Below, piece after piece: positions 61,560 to 64,000 of a stretch of 64,000 nucleotides of DNA (positions are counted from its first letter, which is position 1; each line of letters opens with the position of its first letter). The stretch lies in the NCBI GenBank assembly GCA_007922225.1, contig ML679959.1, positions 26,836,216 to 26,900,215 on the forward strand. Direction: 5' to 3'. The DNA comes from Emydura subglobosa. Taxonomy: Eukaryota; Chordata; Testudines; Chelidae. The translations under genes were made by a program, and so were the position numbers. Under the pieces are notes generated by a model. The model did no database searches and was not told the origin of the DNA. It was given only the letters and a program-made list of their open reading frames with translations.

Positions 61560-62285
61560 CTGTTGTTCCCCATGTAGATGTTTATAGACTGTAATCAAGT
61601 CACCACTTAACCTTCTCTTTGTTAAACTAAAGAGACTGAGCTCTTTCAGTCTATCACTAGATGACATGTTTTCTAGTCCTTTAATCATTCCCTTGGCTCG
61701 TCTCTGAACCCTCTACAATTTATCAACATCTTTCCTGAATTGTAGGAACCAATACTAGACACTGTATTCCAGCAGCTATCACACTATTGCCAAATATAGA
61801 GGTAAAATAACCTCTTTGCTCCTTCTCGAAATTCCCATTTATGCACCCCAAAATTGCATCAGCTCTTGTGGCCACTGCATCACTGATTATCCATCACCAC
61901 CTCTAAATCTTTTTCAGAGCCACTGCTTCCCAAGATAGTCTCCCAGCCCATAAACATACTCTATATTCTTTGTTTCCAGATGTATACATTTACATTAAAT
62001 ATATATTGTTTGCTTGTTCCCAGTTTACTAAGCTATCCAGATCACTCTGAATCAGTGATGTGCCCTCTTAATTATTTGCCACTCTCCCAATATTAGCAGT
62101 GATAATTTTATGTTTTTTCCAAGTCATTGATAAAAATGTTAAATAGTATAGGGCCAAGAACCAATCCCTGCAGGACCTCACTGGAAACACACCCACTCAA
62201 TGAAAATTCCCTGTTTACAGTTACATTTTGAGATCTATAAGTTAGACGTTTTTTAATCCATTGAATAATACTGTTGTGAATTGCC
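61560..62285 (-). mobile_element. CR1 LINE internal fragment
   Basis: On the minus strand a reverse-transcriptase segment is recognisable, VLGPILFNIFINDLEK (near 62160-62110), followed downstream by degraded sequence, then DRLKELSLFSLTKRRLSGDL (near 61650-61590). This is the order of a CR1 ORF2 with the palm region partly lost. Multiple stops; inactive. Confidence 0.75.
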
Positions 62286-63790
62286 TAGTGTGTATTTACA
62301 CCACTTAATTGTAATGGATGGAATTGCTTAGTTGTGTGTCATAGGCTCTATATACCTAACAGCTAATAGAACTTCTCCTTTAGCTCTGGTTGGGATGTGT
62401 GTGCCTGTGTTTCTTGAGGATCTCAGTTCTGTCTGTGCTGTTACTATGAAGTTTCACATGCTCAGCATAGTAATGTATGGGAAATCTTGGGGGCCACAGA
62501 TTTGATGTTTTACTTACCTTCTTCAAGTGGTTGATGATGAGTGGGGTTTGTGAGACTTAATTCATTCATGATTGTAAAGTTCATTGATATTCTCAGATGG
62601 ATGTTGCTATAGAATTACCAGCCAAGTACTAATGTTAATAGTATCAAAATCAAATGTCATATATTTTATGTAAAATTGTAGACCTGATTTCTGTGTTGAT
62701 ATGGTGCTGGGATGGAGCACTGGCTGGTAGCAGCATTCACCAACACTGAGACACAAATGCTTTGTTAAACCCAGAACAAATAAGTTAGCATCAAAGGTGG
62801 CAGAAACTGTCTGTCCAGATGGCAGATGGAAATCAGACAAAACACACACAGACTGCACAACAGCTATTGATGGCTCTTATTATCCAAACCAGGAGGCCAG
62901 CTGTCTACAACTGGACATATACAAAAGAAAATTGAACAAAGGTTCTGATCTGAAGGGATATTAACTTCATCCTCTCAGTGCCACAAACGGACAAAGTAAT
63001 TTAGTGGTCATTGAAGGGATGACGCAAACATCGGGTCTTGGATTTACATCTGGATGTCCTAAGTGTGCAAATGGCTAGCTAAGTGACAGCTAAGAGGAAC
63101 TGTACAATGCTGCTGCTATAATTATGTAGAACTAATATTTAACCCTACAACAGGTTTTGATCTATCCTAGACTGTATTTCTATGGTCCCTCCCACTCTCA
63201 ATCCACCCTTAGAATAGGCTAGCAATGCCACTGAGAATAATGTTTGTTCTTTTAAAATTTACTGGAATTATGTTGCTGTGTGTGGAAATTGGCCCATTTG
63301 AATCAATTTGTAGTTATTTATTGCTTTTTTAAATCTGCAGAATTAAAAAATCTTTTTAGTTTATTATGTGGATGAAGATACTGCCAGAATTAAAAAACAT
63401 GGACCCAATCCTGAAGTCCTTACTCAGTCAAAACTCCTATGAAATCAATGAGGAGTCAATCATTGAGTCAATGGCAAAACTCACATTGACTTCACCCTGT
63501 TGACTTCAAAAAGCCTATGAATGAGAATGTAGGACCCAATCCAGCTCCCACTTCATTGAGAACTGTATTAAGCTTTTAAGGTCTGATCCAGAGCACATTG
63601 ACGTCAATGAGAGGCTTTTATTGATTTCAGAGGTACTGGAACAGCCCCTTCCTAAAGATCTCTGTGTTTAATCTAACTTAAAGTGTTATGTTGAAAGGTG
63701 TTTTGCTTATTAAGAGTAATTGATGTGTAAACACCAGGGTGAAACTCTCCATAGGAAGAGTTAAAATTACCATGTACTAACCTCACCCAA
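62286..63790. other. Upstream flank without recognised genes
   Basis: AT-rich; 63385-63640 has two ggacccaatcc-type segments like an old dispersed repeat. No coding evidence on either strand. Confidence 0.4.
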
Positions 63791-63794
63791 AGAC

Positions 63795-64000
63795 TTATAA
63801 AAACATATTCATAATTCATAGTATTTAAGATCAGACACATTAGATCATCTAGTCTGACCTCTTATCTAACACAAGCCAGAGAATTTCCCCCCTGTACTGA
63901 GCCCAATAAGTGTATATTCCAGAAAAGCATTCAGTCTTGATTTAAAGACATCAAAGGAAGGAGAATACACCACTTCTCTTGTTAGCTTGTTCCAAAGGAC
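63795..64000 (-). mobile_element. CR1-like LINE 3' fragment, cut by window end
   Basis: attagatcatctagtctgac, then ctgtactgagcccaataagt and tcttgatttaaagacatcaa. This is the antisense 3' part of a CR1-like LINE; similar to 27375-27469. Confidence 0.6.

Noticed and set aside
60390..64000. Possible divergent gene (RUBCN in human) upstream of FYTTD1
   Set aside because: I looked for a plus-sense first exon beyond the CpG island and recognised none; only repeats are visible, so no gene is claimed.

Overview
The window is nuclear DNA of an amniote, most likely a turtle. It is AT-rich, intron-dominated sequence with two CpG islands. Its repeats include CR1 LINEs (one ending in the ATTCTATGATTCTATG type of tail), a DIRS-type tyrosine-recombinase retrotransposon, Penelope-like fragments with a GIY-YIG nuclease, PIF/Harbinger and hAT elements, MIR SINEs and solo retroviral LTRs. 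That mixture is typical of turtles. Species is an inference; nothing here fixes it.

Two protein-coding genes are supported, both on the minus strand and head to tail. (1) FYTTD1 (UIF, an mRNA-export adaptor) is complete: nine coding exons between 60211 and 40282 join in frame into a 316-residue protein. It has a CpG-island promoter near 59500-60390 and a 3' UTR running down to about 38290 (or 39220). (2) LRCH3 is represented only by its first coding exon (35738-35501) and its CpG-island promoter. Everything from 35500 down to base 1 reads as its very long first intron; no leucine-rich-repeat exon was recognised there. FYTTD1 upstream of LRCH3 is also the order on human 3q29, so the assignment is supported by synteny as well as by sequence.

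Layout: 1-35500, LRCH3 intron 1, carrying a palindromic MITE (8968-9224), a Penelope-like fragment (9690-10245), a 4.8-kb degenerate DIRS element (16107-20923) and a CR1 copy (22818-23622). The same intron also holds a solo LTR with 4-bp duplications (23682-24192), several hAT-type MITEs with perfect 8-bp duplications, and a (CA)n tract. 35500-35960, LRCH3 exon 1 and promoter. 35960-38290, short intergenic gap. 38290-60211, FYTTD1, whose introns hold a PIF/Harbinger element with a Myb-like gene and a broken transposase (46171-47838), hAT MITEs, MIRs and a nest of at least four elements (57640-58840). 60300-64000, upstream flank with CR1 and MITE sequence.

No CRISPR array, operon, tRNA or rRNA gene was recognised. 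The interesting material is the transposon archaeology: insertions dated relative to one another by nesting, and several short inverted-repeat families I cannot name. I did not find a new biological system. Exon junctions were set by hand from reading-frame continuity and GT/AG sites; repeat boundaries are approximate unless a target-site duplication is stated.
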